Assembly (NCBI GenBank): GCA_965215355.1 | Contig: CBDCDJ010000007.1 | Location: forward strand, 3,658,001-3,722,000 | DNA from: CBDCDJ01 sp965215355 | GTDB lineage: Bacteria; Deinococcota; Deinococci; Deinococcales; Trueperaceae | Length of the DNA stretch: 64,000 bases | Direction of reading: 5' to 3' | Part shown: positions 20,122-27,974 of the stretch, one piece after another | Numbering within the stretch: the stretch's first letter is position 1 | Layout: every line of letters begins with the position of its first letter | The notes under the pieces: model-generated | What the model was told of the DNA's origin: nothing | The model's input: only the letters and a program-made list of their open reading frames with translations | The model's database searches: none | Translations under genes and position numbers: made by a program

Positions 20122-20826
20122 ATGTTTATGGTCAAACTTCTCCTTTTCGACGTTGACGGTACCGTGCTTCTCTCCAACGGAGCCGGTGGACGTGCGATGA
20201 CCCGAGCGGGCGAGCGCTTGTTCGGGTCGTCGTTCACGTTCGAGGTCGACACGTCCGGAATGCTCGACCCACACATCTACCGGGACCTCGTTACGGCGAA
20301 TCCTCACCTGGACATGGATGCCATGCACGATATGTTTAGAGATACTTATGTGGAAACCCTCGAGGCCGAACTGAAACGTCCCGGTTCCCACGCTTACGCT
20401 CTCCCCGGTGTCGAGGACTTACTTGCCACCTTAGAAACTTTTGAAAACCTGACGCTGGGCTTGCTCACGGGCAACTACGGCGCTGCGGCAGCGCTGAAGT
20501 TTCGGTCGGCAGGATTGAATGCCGACCTTTTCGCCATCACCGCGTTCGGCGACGAAGCTGCGACGCGGCCCGGCCTGGTAAAAGTCGCCCTACAAAAGTA
20601 CCGGGGGCTGAAAGAAGAAAAGCTCGAGCCCCGTCAAGTCGTCGTCATCGGTGACACGCCCAAGGACATCGACTGCGCCCGCGCCAACGGCTGCGTCGCT
20701 TTCGGCGTGGCGACCGGGCGCTACAGCGCGGACGAACTGCGTGCGGCGGGCGCGGACATGGTGGTGGAGAGCTTGCTCGAGCCTTCGCCTCTGTTGGAGC
20801 TGCTCGAGCCTTCAGGCTTTCGCTGA
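20122..20826 (+). CDS. HAD-superfamily phosphatase (phosphoglycolate phosphatase-like)
   Basis: 234 residues. FDVDGTVL at the N-terminus (nucleophile and acid/base Asp), LLTGNYG (motif II), a Lys in RPGLVKVALQKY, and VVIGDTPKDIDCARANG (motif IV). A helical cap between motifs I and II is typical of subclass I phosphatases. Two ATGs (20122, 20128) are possible; neither has a Shine-Dalgarno because the hairpin at 20085-20121 comes first. Substrate not determinable. Confidence 0.85.
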   Translation: MFMVKLLLFDVDGTVLLSNGAGGRAMTRAGERLFGSSFTFEVDTSGMLDPHIYRDLVTANPHLDMDAMHDMFRDTYVETLEAELKRPGSHAYALPGVEDLLATLETFENLTLGLLTGNYGAAAALKFRSAGLNADLFAITAFGDEAATRPGLVKVALQKYRGLKEEKLEPRQVVVIGDTPKDIDCARANGCVAFGVATGRYSADELRAAGADMVVESLLEPSPLLELLEPSGFR

Positions 20827-20859
20827 TTCCTGTCTCTTTAAACTACATCTTTACAAAAA

Positions 20860-20873
20860 AGCCGTATACGGCT
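20860..20873 (+). terminator. Short palindrome after HAD gene
   Basis: AGCCGTATACGGCT, a 14-bp palindrome preceded by A6 and not followed by a T-run on +. On the - strand a T6 run follows it. The best candidate for the end of the HAD transcript, but weak. Confidence 0.35.
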
Positions 20874-21087
20874 CATGTTTCTAACTTCTGTTTAACTTCA
20901 GGGGCGCTCAAGCCGAGAATTCCCTTGGGTGACGGACCTTTTGGCATTCACTCGCAATGTTGCCTTATTCCTGTTTTAAGATTTGCATCTTCCTTATAGT
21001 GAAGACGTAGCGGCGAACAGAAATTCAGATCTTGCGCCGCTCACAACGCAAACCTTACGAGACTGAGACACTTTGGAGATGATTTTA
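20874..21087 (+). promoter_or_regulatory. Gap with promoter of PRC-barrel gene
   Basis: About 210 bp without an open frame of note. TATAGT at 20995-21000 is a good -10 box and gives an untranslated leader of about 80 nt, long for this window. GGAG at 21075-21078 serves the ATG at 21088. Confidence 0.4.
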
Positions 21088-21489
21088 ATGGCAACCATGA
21101 CGAACGAAAGAAACACCAACCGCAACGCAACCGACTACCGTCGCACCCTGTCCGCCAACACCCTCATCGGGGACAGCGTCAAGAACAGTCAGGGCGAGAA
21201 TCTCGGCAACCTTAAAGAGATTATGCTCGATGTTCAGAGTGGACGAGTTGCCTACGGTGTCCTCGAGTCAGGCGCTGTTCTAGGTATGGGTGGCAAGCTG
21301 TTCGCGATTCCGTTCGAGGCGTTCAACGTGAACGAAAAAGACCATACGTTGTTCCTGAACGTCGATAAAGAAACCCTGAAAAACGCTGAAGGCTTCGACA
21401 AGAACAACTGGCCGGATACGGCGAACCGCGAGTGGGGCCAGCAGACGCACGACTACTACGGCTACAGCCCCTACTGGCAGCGCAAGTAA
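21088..21489 (+). CDS. PRC-barrel domain protein
   Basis: 133 residues. SANTLIGDSVKNSQGENLGNLKEIMLD and GRVAYGVLES are the beta-barrel signature. The C-terminal tail is Tyr/Trp/Asn-rich (HDYYGYSPYW). Stand-alone PRC-barrel proteins are common stress- or envelope-associated proteins of unclear function. ATG at 21088 has GGAG with 9-nt spacing; earlier TTG and ATG codons at 21073 and 21079 overlap that site. Confidence 0.85.
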   Translation: MATMTNERNTNRNATDYRRTLSANTLIGDSVKNSQGENLGNLKEIMLDVQSGRVAYGVLESGAVLGMGGKLFAIPFEAFNVNEKDHTLFLNVDKETLKNAEGFDKNNWPDTANREWGQQTHDYYGYSPYWQRK

Positions 21490-21513
21490 CAGTCAGCTGA
21501 CAAGAAAAACGAA

Positions 21514-21551
21514 GATGAGAGAAGGCCGAGTACACTCGGCCTTCTCTCATC
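21514..21551 (+). terminator. Terminator after PRC-barrel gene
   Basis: 18-bp perfect arms (21514-21531, 21534-21551) with a 2-nt loop, core AGAGAAGGCCGAGT. Followed by TCTTGC. The stem ends 7 bp before the -10 box (TAGCAT) of the next gene. Confidence 0.7.
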
Positions 21552-21557
21552 TCTTGC

Positions 21558-21569
21558 TAGCATAGAAGG
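21558..21569 (+). promoter_or_regulatory. -10 box and leaderless start of paaZ
   Basis: TAGCAT at 21558-21563 ends exactly 6 nt before ATG at 21570, which predicts transcription starting at the A of ATG. Confidence 0.5.
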
Positions 21570-23627
21570 ATGAATCAACCCGCTATTCTTCCAAGTTTCG
21601 TCGGCGGCACGTGGCTCGTCGGCGACGGCGACGGAATGCTCGTCCGCGACGCGGTTTATGGGAAGCCTATCACCCGCGTCAGCGCTGAAGGGCTCGATTT
21701 GGACGGGGCGCTTCGTTACGCGCGTAACGTCGGCGGCCCCGCCCTCCGCAAGTTCACCTTTCACGATCGCGCGTTGCGGCTCAAGGCGCTGGCGCAGCAT
21801 CTTATGGACGAAAAAGAAGCTTTTTACGAACTGTCTTATCAAACCGGCACCACCCGCCGCGACGCCTGGATAGACATCGAAGGCGGCATCGGCACGCTGT
21901 TCGCGTACTCGAGCTTGGTCCGCCGCTCGCTGCCGAACGAGACGTTTTTGCTCGAGGACGACCCCATCCCGCTGTCCAAACACGGCTCGTTCGTCGCCCG
22001 ACACCTCCTGACACCGAAAGAGGGCGTGGCGGTCCACATCAACGCCTTCAACTTTCCCTGTTGGGGGATGCTCGAGAAGCTCGCCCCGACGCTGCTGGCC
22101 GGGATGCCGGGAATTGTCAAACCCGCGCCGCAGACCGCTTACCTGACCGAAGCGATGTTCCGCGAAGTGCTTGCCAGCGGCCTGTTGCCCGAGGGTGCGG
22201 TGCAACTCGTCAGCGGTGACGCGGTGGACTTTTTTCCGCATTTGCTCGAGCAAGATGTCGTCACCTTTACCGGTTCCGCCTCGACGGGTAAAAGACTCAA
22301 AGCCCACCCGAATATCATCGACAAGGCCGTACCGTTTACGCTCGAGGCCGACTCGCTCAACAGCGCCGTGCTCGGCCGGACGGTGGAACCCGGCGACGAG
22401 GAGTTCGAGCTGTTCGTCAAAGAGGTCGCGCGTGAGATGACCGCCAAGGCCGGACAGAAATGCACCGCCATCCGCCGCGCCGTGGTGCCGAGGGCGCTGC
22501 TCGAGCCCGTCGCCGAGGCGCTGCAAGCCAGACTCTCCAAAATCACCATCGGCGACCCGCGCGACGAGGCCGTGCGCATGGGGCCGCTCGTGAGCACCGC
22601 GCAACGCGACGAGGTGGCGGCGCAAGTAGAGCGGTTGAAAAACTCGAGCACCGTCCTGTTCGGCCATCCTGACAATCTCGAGCTGGTCAGCGGTGACCTC
22701 GAGGCGGGCGGCTTTTTCCCGTCGACGCTGCTGTACTGCGAAAAACCTTTCGACGCGTCCGAACCCCACGAAGTCGAAGCCTTCGGCCCCGTCGCCACGT
22801 TGCTACCCTACAACAGTTTGGACGAGGCCGTCGCCATCACCAAACTCGGCAAGGGAAGTTTGGTGAGCACCTTCGTCACCCGTGAACCCGCGGAAGCTCG
22901 GCAACTCGTCCTGGGCAGCGCCAGCCACCACGGGCGAATCCTCGTCCTCAACCGCGACAACGCCGCCGAGTCCACCGGCCACGGCTCGCCGCTGCCCCTG
23001 CTCGTCCACGGCGGCCCCGGCCGCGCGGGCGGCGGCGAAGAACTCGGCGGCACGCGCTCGATCCACCACTACATGCAGCGCACCGCCCTCCAAGCCGACC
23101 CCACCACGCTCATGCACGTCACCAACGAATATGTCCGCGGCGCGAAAACGATTCAAGACCGCGTTCACCCGTTTCGCAAAACTTTCGACGAACTCACCGT
23201 CGGCGAGCGCTACACCACCCACCGCCGCACCGTGACCGAGGCTGACATCGTCAACTTCGCCAACGTCAGCGGCGACTACTTTTACGCCCACGTGGACGAC
23301 ATCGCCGCCAAAGACTCTCTTTTCGAAAAGCGCGTGGCCCACGGCTACTTTTTGGTCTCCGCCGCCGCCGGGCTGTTCGTAGACCCGCGGCCCGGCCCGG
23401 TGCTCGCCAACTACGGTTTAGAGAACCTCCGCTTTATAGAACCCGTCGGTATCGGCGACACCATCCAGGCCCACTTGACGGTGAAGCAAAAAATCAAAAA
23501 AGAAAAACGTGAAGACGACAAAAGAGCGACCGGCGTGGTCGCCTGGGACGTAGAACTTGTGAACCAGAATGAGGAGACGGTCGCGCTTTACACGATTTTG
23601 ACGTTGGTCGAAAGAGAGGATGACTGA
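21570..23627 (+). CDS. paaZ: PaaZ: oxepin-CoA hydrolase/aldehyde dehydrogenase
   Basis: 685 residues, full length. Residues about 1-515 are an aldehyde dehydrogenase (FNFPCWGMLEKLAP, FTGSASTGKRL, catalytic Cys in AGQKCTAIRR). Residues about 530-685 are an (R)-hydratase MaoC domain with FANVSGDYFYAHVDD, matching the Asp/His catalytic pair of E. coli PaaZ, and RVAHGYFLVS. PaaZ opens the oxepin-CoA ring and oxidises the resulting semialdehyde in phenylacetate breakdown. No other paa gene is in the window, so it stands alone or is used elsewhere. A leaderless promoter precedes it. Confidence 0.92.
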   Translation: MNQPAILPSFVGGTWLVGDGDGMLVRDAVYGKPITRVSAEGLDLDGALRYARNVGGPALRKFTFHDRALRLKALAQHLMDEKEAFYELSYQTGTTRRDAWIDIEGGIGTLFAYSSLVRRSLPNETFLLEDDPIPLSKHGSFVARHLLTPKEGVAVHINAFNFPCWGMLEKLAPTLLAGMPGIVKPAPQTAYLTEAMFREVLASGLLPEGAVQLVSGDAVDFFPHLLEQDVVTFTGSASTGKRLKAHPNIIDKAVPFTLEADSLNSAVLGRTVEPGDEEFELFVKEVAREMTAKAGQKCTAIRRAVVPRALLEPVAEALQARLSKITIGDPRDEAVRMGPLVSTAQRDEVAAQVERLKNSSTVLFGHPDNLELVSGDLEAGGFFPSTLLYCEKPFDASEPHEVEAFGPVATLLPYNSLDEAVAITKLGKGSLVSTFVTREPAEARQLVLGSASHHGRILVLNRDNAAESTGHGSPLPLLVHGGPGRAGGGEELGGTRSIHHYMQRTALQADPTTLMHVTNEYVRGAKTIQDRVHPFRKTFDELTVGERYTTHRRTVTEADIVNFANVSGDYFYAHVDDIAAKDSLFEKRVAHGYFLVSAAAGLFVDPRPGPVLANYGLENLRFIEPVGIGDTIQAHLTVKQKIKKEKREDDKRATGVVAWDVELVNQNEETVALYTILTLVEREDD

Positions 23628-23684
23628 GCCACGCTCAGACCTGTTTCTCAAACGCATTTGCTAGAATTGCGCGAGTGATAGCCA

Positions 23685-23910
23685 ATGACGACACAAGCCA
23701 TAAATATAAAAATTTCTGACGAATTGGCTGACTTGTTACCTGAGCAACAGCGTGAAGTCCCAGCTTTTGCCCGTTCTCTGAAGTTTCAACCTAAAGAAGT
23801 CTCAACCTAAAGGTGAGGTCGATGCCGTACGCCAGCGAGTTTACTGCCCTACTCCCTTTCCCCACTTAAACCTACGCCACCTGCGCCAAGCGCTTGGCCG
23901 AGAGTTCTAA
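23685..23910 (+). pseudogene. Frameshifted small antitoxin-like gene
   Basis: From ATG at 23685 the frame reads MTTQAINIKISDELADLLPE and stops at 23810 after 41 codons. Before the stop a 16-bp unit occurs twice in tandem (23781-23796 and 23797-23812, one mismatch). Removing one copy restores a frame to about 23910 that continues PKGEVDAVRQRVY. The N-terminus resembles short DUF2281-type antitoxins (LLPEQQREV). The restored end would overlap ppk by about 38 bp antisense. Either a dead antitoxin or a true 41-residue peptide. Confidence 0.45.
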
Positions 23911-25938
23911 CAGCCGCTCCTGCGAGTTCAGGCGTTTTTGGCCGGGTTTGCGCTTGACGCACGCGTAGTGGCCGTCGCTCTGCAACACTCGAGCTTTTTC
24001 GTTGTCGCGCAGCATCAGGTCGAAGACTTGCATGATTTTTTTCTTGAGGTGTTCGTCCTCGACCGGCACCAAGGCCTCGACGCGGCGGTTTAAGTTGCGC
24101 TGCATCCAGTCGGCCGAGCCGATGTAGAGACTGTCCGCGCCGCCATGCTGAAAGTAAAAGGCCCTCGAGTGCTCCAAAAAGCGCCCGACCACACTGCGCA
24201 CATGAATCGTCTCGCTTACCCCTTTTACGCCGGGCCGCAAACAGCAGATGCCGCGTACGATTAACTCGATGTTGACGCCCGCTTGCGAGGCGCGGTAAAG
24301 CGCGCGAATCACCTCGGGGTCCACGAGGGCGTTCATCTTGGCGACGATGTGGCCGCCCTCGCCCGCCTCGGCGTGCGCCGTTTCGCGGTCGACGGCCTCG
24401 ACAATCTTGTCCCGCAGGTTTTCGGGCGCGATCCAGAGTTTGCGCCAGGTGTGCTGTTTGGAAAAGCCGGTGAGGTAGTTGAACAACTCGGAGGTGTCCG
24501 CGCCCAGGTCTTCGTCGCAACTCAGCAATGCGAAGTCGGTGTAAATGGTGCTCGTGCCGGGGTTGTAGTTGCCGGTGCCTAAGTGGACGTAGCGCCGGAT
24601 GTCTTTGCCCTCGCGCCGAACGACGAGTAAAGCCTTGCAGTGCGTCTTGAGCCCGGCAAAGCCGTAGACGACGTGGACGCCCGCGCGCTCCAACTCTTTG
24701 GCCCAGACGATGTTGTTCTCCTCGTCGAAGCGCGCCTTGAGTTCGACGAGCGCGGTCACGAGCTTGCCGTTGCCCGCCGCCCGCGCCAGCGCGGCCACGA
24801 CCGGCGACCGGTTGCCGACGCGGTAAAGGGTTTGTTTGATGGCGAGCACTTTCGGGTCGTCGGCGGCTTGCTCGATCATGTTCAAAATCGCGTCGAAGTC
24901 GTGAAAGGGATGATGAATGAGGATGTCACCCTGGCGCACCGCGTCGAAGATGGTGTCCTCATAGCGGTACTCGGTTGGTAGCCGCGTCACGAAGGGCGGG
25001 TAGCGCAGGTGCGGGATGTCTAAAAGGGCCAACTCCATAAAGTCGCCGACGTTTAGGTGGTTGGCGATGTCGTAAACGTCGTCCTTGGTAAGCCGGTGGG
25101 TGTCGCGCAGGTAGTGCCGCCAGGCTTTGGGCATGTCGCTGCTGACTTCTAGGCGCACCGCGTCGCCCCAGCGGCGGCGGCGCACCTCGTCCTCGATGAC
25201 CTGCAGCAGGTCGTCGGCTTCGTCCTCGGCAATTTCGATGTCGGCGTTGCGAGTCAGGCGAAAAGCGTGGGCGCGTCTGACCTCGTAGCCGGGAAAAAGC
25301 GCGTCCACCCGGCTTTTGATGATGTCTTCCAACATCGCGAAGCGGTAGCCCTTACCGGGCAGCCTCAAGAAACGCGGCAGCACGCCCGGCACCTGCACGA
25401 CCGCCATTTTGGTGGTTTGCGTTTCGGGGTCGAAAACGTCGAGCATCATCGAAAAGCTCAGGTTGGGCAGCCGCGGAAACGGGTGGGTCGCGTCCACGGC
25501 GAGCGGCGTCAGCACGGGGAAGAGTTCGTCCTCGAAAAAGACTGCGACCGCCGCCTGGTCGCGCTCGGAAAGCTCGGCGATGGGTACGACGGCGACGCCA
25601 TGTTTTTCCAGCGCCGGCAACACGACCTTACCCAACAAACGGCGGTGCTCGGCGACGAGCGGGTGCAGCGTGGTGCAAATGGCGTCGAGCTGTTCGACCG
25701 GTGTGAGGCCGTCGGCGCTACGCTTGTCGATGCCCGCGGCGGCCTGCTCTTTGAGACCTGCGTAGCGAATCATCATGAACTCGTCCAAGTTGGTGCTGAA
25801 AATCGCCAAAAACTTGAGCTGTTCCAAGAGCGGGTTGTCGGGGTCAACGGCCTCGGCCAGCACGCGCTCGTTGAAGCGGAGCCAGGACAGCTCGCGGTTG
25901 AAGTAATACTGCGGGTCGCGTAGGTCGATGTCCGTCAT
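23872..25938 (-). CDS. ppk1: Polyphosphate kinase (PPK1)
   Basis: 688 residues, full length. Makes inorganic polyphosphate from ATP reversibly. FNRELSWLRFNERVL and FLAIFSTNLDEFMMIR at the N-terminus, the phosphorylated His in YVHLGTGNYNPGTSTIYTDF, VALARAAGNGKLVTALVELKARFDEE and LIVRGICCLRPGV in the C-terminal domains. A -10 box on the - strand reads TATAGT (25955-25960). No exopolyphosphatase gene is adjacent. Confidence 0.96.
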   Translation of the reverse strand: MTDIDLRDPQYYFNRELSWLRFNERVLAEAVDPDNPLLEQLKFLAIFSTNLDEFMMIRYAGLKEQAAAGIDKRSADGLTPVEQLDAICTTLHPLVAEHRRLLGKVVLPALEKHGVAVVPIAELSERDQAAVAVFFEDELFPVLTPLAVDATHPFPRLPNLSFSMMLDVFDPETQTTKMAVVQVPGVLPRFLRLPGKGYRFAMLEDIIKSRVDALFPGYEVRRAHAFRLTRNADIEIAEDEADDLLQVIEDEVRRRRWGDAVRLEVSSDMPKAWRHYLRDTHRLTKDDVYDIANHLNVGDFMELALLDIPHLRYPPFVTRLPTEYRYEDTIFDAVRQGDILIHHPFHDFDAILNMIEQAADDPKVLAIKQTLYRVGNRSPVVAALARAAGNGKLVTALVELKARFDEENNIVWAKELERAGVHVVYGFAGLKTHCKALLVVRREGKDIRRYVHLGTGNYNPGTSTIYTDFALLSCDEDLGADTSELFNYLTGFSKQHTWRKLWIAPENLRDKIVEAVDRETAHAEAGEGGHIVAKMNALVDPEVIRALYRASQAGVNIELIVRGICCLRPGVKGVSETIHVRSVVGRFLEHSRAFYFQHGGADSLYIGSADWMQRNLNRRVEALVPVEDEHLKKKIMQVFDLMLRDNEKARVLQSDGHYACVKRKPGQKRLNSQERLLELSAKRLAQVA

Positions 25939-25960
25939 GGTTGGCCTAACATAAACTATA

Positions 25961-26129
25961 GGGTAGCAGGTTTTCTTTACAAAAAGCGTCAGAGACGTGT
26001 GCAGGGCAAGTTTTGGCCCTCGAGTGCAAACTTTTACAAAACTGCCGGGTTTATGGTGCTTGACGGAGAGCGGTTGCTGGTGCAGAAGGTTTTAGAGAAA
26101 CGGACACGGAAGGTCGAGATTGTTTCGTT
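25961..26129 (+). other. Gap upstream of ppk1, tiny open frame
   Basis: From ATG at 26053 a 26-codon frame (MVLDGERLLVQKVLEKRTRK...) ends at 26133. Nothing supports translation; it may be a remnant. No RNA gene seen. Confidence 0.3.
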
Positions 26130-27923
26130 TTAGCCGAGTTCTTGCCAAGCTGGAAAACTTTCAAGCGTTTCAATCTTTTCCTTGTCGCTAATCACTTTTG
26201 CCAAAGCAGAAAGTAATTCGGGATGAGTGTGGCCTTGTCGAATGGCGACTTCAACGTTGTTACTCAGTACCCAACCAGGAGAGCGAACGCCTTTAGTTAA
26301 AAGTTTTTTGAGTTTCTGTAACGCCGAATCTTCACTCTCAAATACATGAGCATATTTATAAAACCAAATTTCCAGGTTTAGACTAGAGTGAGTCTCTTTA
26401 ACCAAAAAGTCTACTTCGTTTAATAGCTTCTTTCCTACTTCATCCTCGCCTAGAACAAACTTCAGTTTTGCATAATTGCCCAAACAATTTATATCATCTG
26501 GCGCGAGTTCTAAGATTTGCTTATAGATAGTTTCTGCCTCGTTTAGCTTCTTTCTAATGTCGGTCAAGAAAATAGCGTAGTTACCCATATTAGCCACCAA
26601 ATCGGGCTCTAGCTTGAGTGCTTGTTTATAAAATACTTCTGCCTCATCATGCTTCTTACGAATATGAGTAAGGAAATTGGCGTAACTACCTAAAAAGTTC
26701 GCCTCATCAGGCTCTAGCTTGAGTGCTTGTTTATAAAATACTTCTGCCTGGTTGTAATCCTTATGAATATTTTTCAGGAAAATAGCGTAGTTACCAACTA
26801 AAGGAGCACTATTTGGAAACTTCTTAATACCTTCTCTATAGATTGCCTCAGCCTTTTTAGGGTCAATGTCTTTATACCTTTCTGCTTCAAGCGCAATGTC
26901 CCACCAGTTAAGCTCGTCACCCGCCCGTTTCAACCCTTCAAGAAGCGCCGTCTCTTGGCGCAGTGCCTCTGGGTTTTTCTTGGCACGCGCCTCTACATCA
27001 CCGCGCAACTCTTCAAATGTTTGCTCATAGGTTTTTTTCAAAGTATCGAACCTAGACATATCAGGATGTTCAAGCTCGAACACCTGCCACATGGCAAGCA
27101 TCAACTGGTCGAAGTCCAGGTGCTTTACCCAAACTGCTTGACGCTTCTCTAGCCACTCGCACATGGTTTTGCTAGCGGGCATATTGGTATTGACCCAATA
27201 AATGCCCCAAGGCAGGGCGTCTGTATCTGTTTCGTCTAAAAATTTGACGATGCTTTCATCGGCCCCTGCGTAGCCTGTAAAAATTAGGCCCGTATCACGC
27301 AAGATTCGCTGAACCGCCCTTTTCATTTTGGTATCTAACAGGTTTGTCTCGTCTACTGTATTTTTTGGGGCTAGCTGGGCGTCGCCGTGAATCTTTACAA
27401 CCAGGGGACGCGAGCGGGAAGGTCTGACAAAACCGGATAAGGCTTCATGGGTTATAACCAAAGGTTTCTTCTGCGTGTAGAGATAGAGGGCATCCGCGAC
27501 CATGTCATCGAAGTTCGTTGTAATAACCATGTTTAGGTGCTGCCCAAACCGCTTGTGGCTCATCAGCATCCCTAGAACGGCGTAGCCGAAGCTCGGGTCT
27601 TTACCTGTTATAATTCGCTCGATTTCCTGTTGGCGTTCTTGCGGGGTATGAAAAAGAGCTTCGACAATCTGACCGTAGTAGCTTGACGGTTGCTCTTTTG
27701 CCTTTGGGTACTGAGTATTTGCCCATAACCACACGTCATCTCTCGAGCCTGTTTTCAGTTCTTTCAGTTTTGGTAGCCACTGCTCCACAAGTTGTCCCGC
27801 CATCGGAATACCCGAGCTTCTCGAGCTACCCGCCCCAAGAAACGAGCAGAAGCGGCTGTCAGGATGTTCTTGCACCAAACGTTTGATCCGGCGGACAAAC
27901 TCGTCCAGCGTAATTTCTTTCAT
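26130..27923 (-). CDS. SIR2-like NADase/deacylase domain with TPR array
   Basis: 597 residues. Residues 28-40 carry FLGAGSSRSSGIP (NAD-binding), 135-139 TTNFD, 178-181 IHGD with the catalytic-type His179, and 217-223 GYAGADE, the order seen in SIR2-like domains. Residues about 290-600 are tetratricopeptide repeats (EAEVFYKQALKLEPD and close copies). SIR2 plus a sensor array is the plan of several antiphage NAD-depleting proteins (DSR, Thoeris ThsA). AT-richer than neighbours, so probably acquired. No Shine-Dalgarno; TATCTT lies 10 nt before the ATG. No partner gene beside it. A chromatin-type deacylase is less likely but not excluded. Confidence 0.8.
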   Translation of the reverse strand: MKEITLDEFVRRIKRLVQEHPDSRFCSFLGAGSSRSSGIPMAGQLVEQWLPKLKELKTGSRDDVWLWANTQYPKAKEQPSSYYGQIVEALFHTPQERQQEIERIITGKDPSFGYAVLGMLMSHKRFGQHLNMVITTNFDDMVADALYLYTQKKPLVITHEALSGFVRPSRSRPLVVKIHGDAQLAPKNTVDETNLLDTKMKRAVQRILRDTGLIFTGYAGADESIVKFLDETDTDALPWGIYWVNTNMPASKTMCEWLEKRQAVWVKHLDFDQLMLAMWQVFELEHPDMSRFDTLKKTYEQTFEELRGDVEARAKKNPEALRQETALLEGLKRAGDELNWWDIALEAERYKDIDPKKAEAIYREGIKKFPNSAPLVGNYAIFLKNIHKDYNQAEVFYKQALKLEPDEANFLGSYANFLTHIRKKHDEAEVFYKQALKLEPDLVANMGNYAIFLTDIRKKLNEAETIYKQILELAPDDINCLGNYAKLKFVLGEDEVGKKLLNEVDFLVKETHSSLNLEIWFYKYAHVFESEDSALQKLKKLLTKGVRSPGWVLSNNVEVAIRQGHTHPELLSALAKVISDKEKIETLESFPAWQELG

Positions 27924-27974
27924 GACTTAGGCAAAGATACCTTGGATTAGCACCTGTAACAACTATCCTAAATC

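Noticed and set aside
23811..23871. Gap between the antitoxin-like stop and ppk1 as a separate gene
   Set aside because: It only makes sense as the continuation of the frameshifted gene; no start codon or ribosome site.
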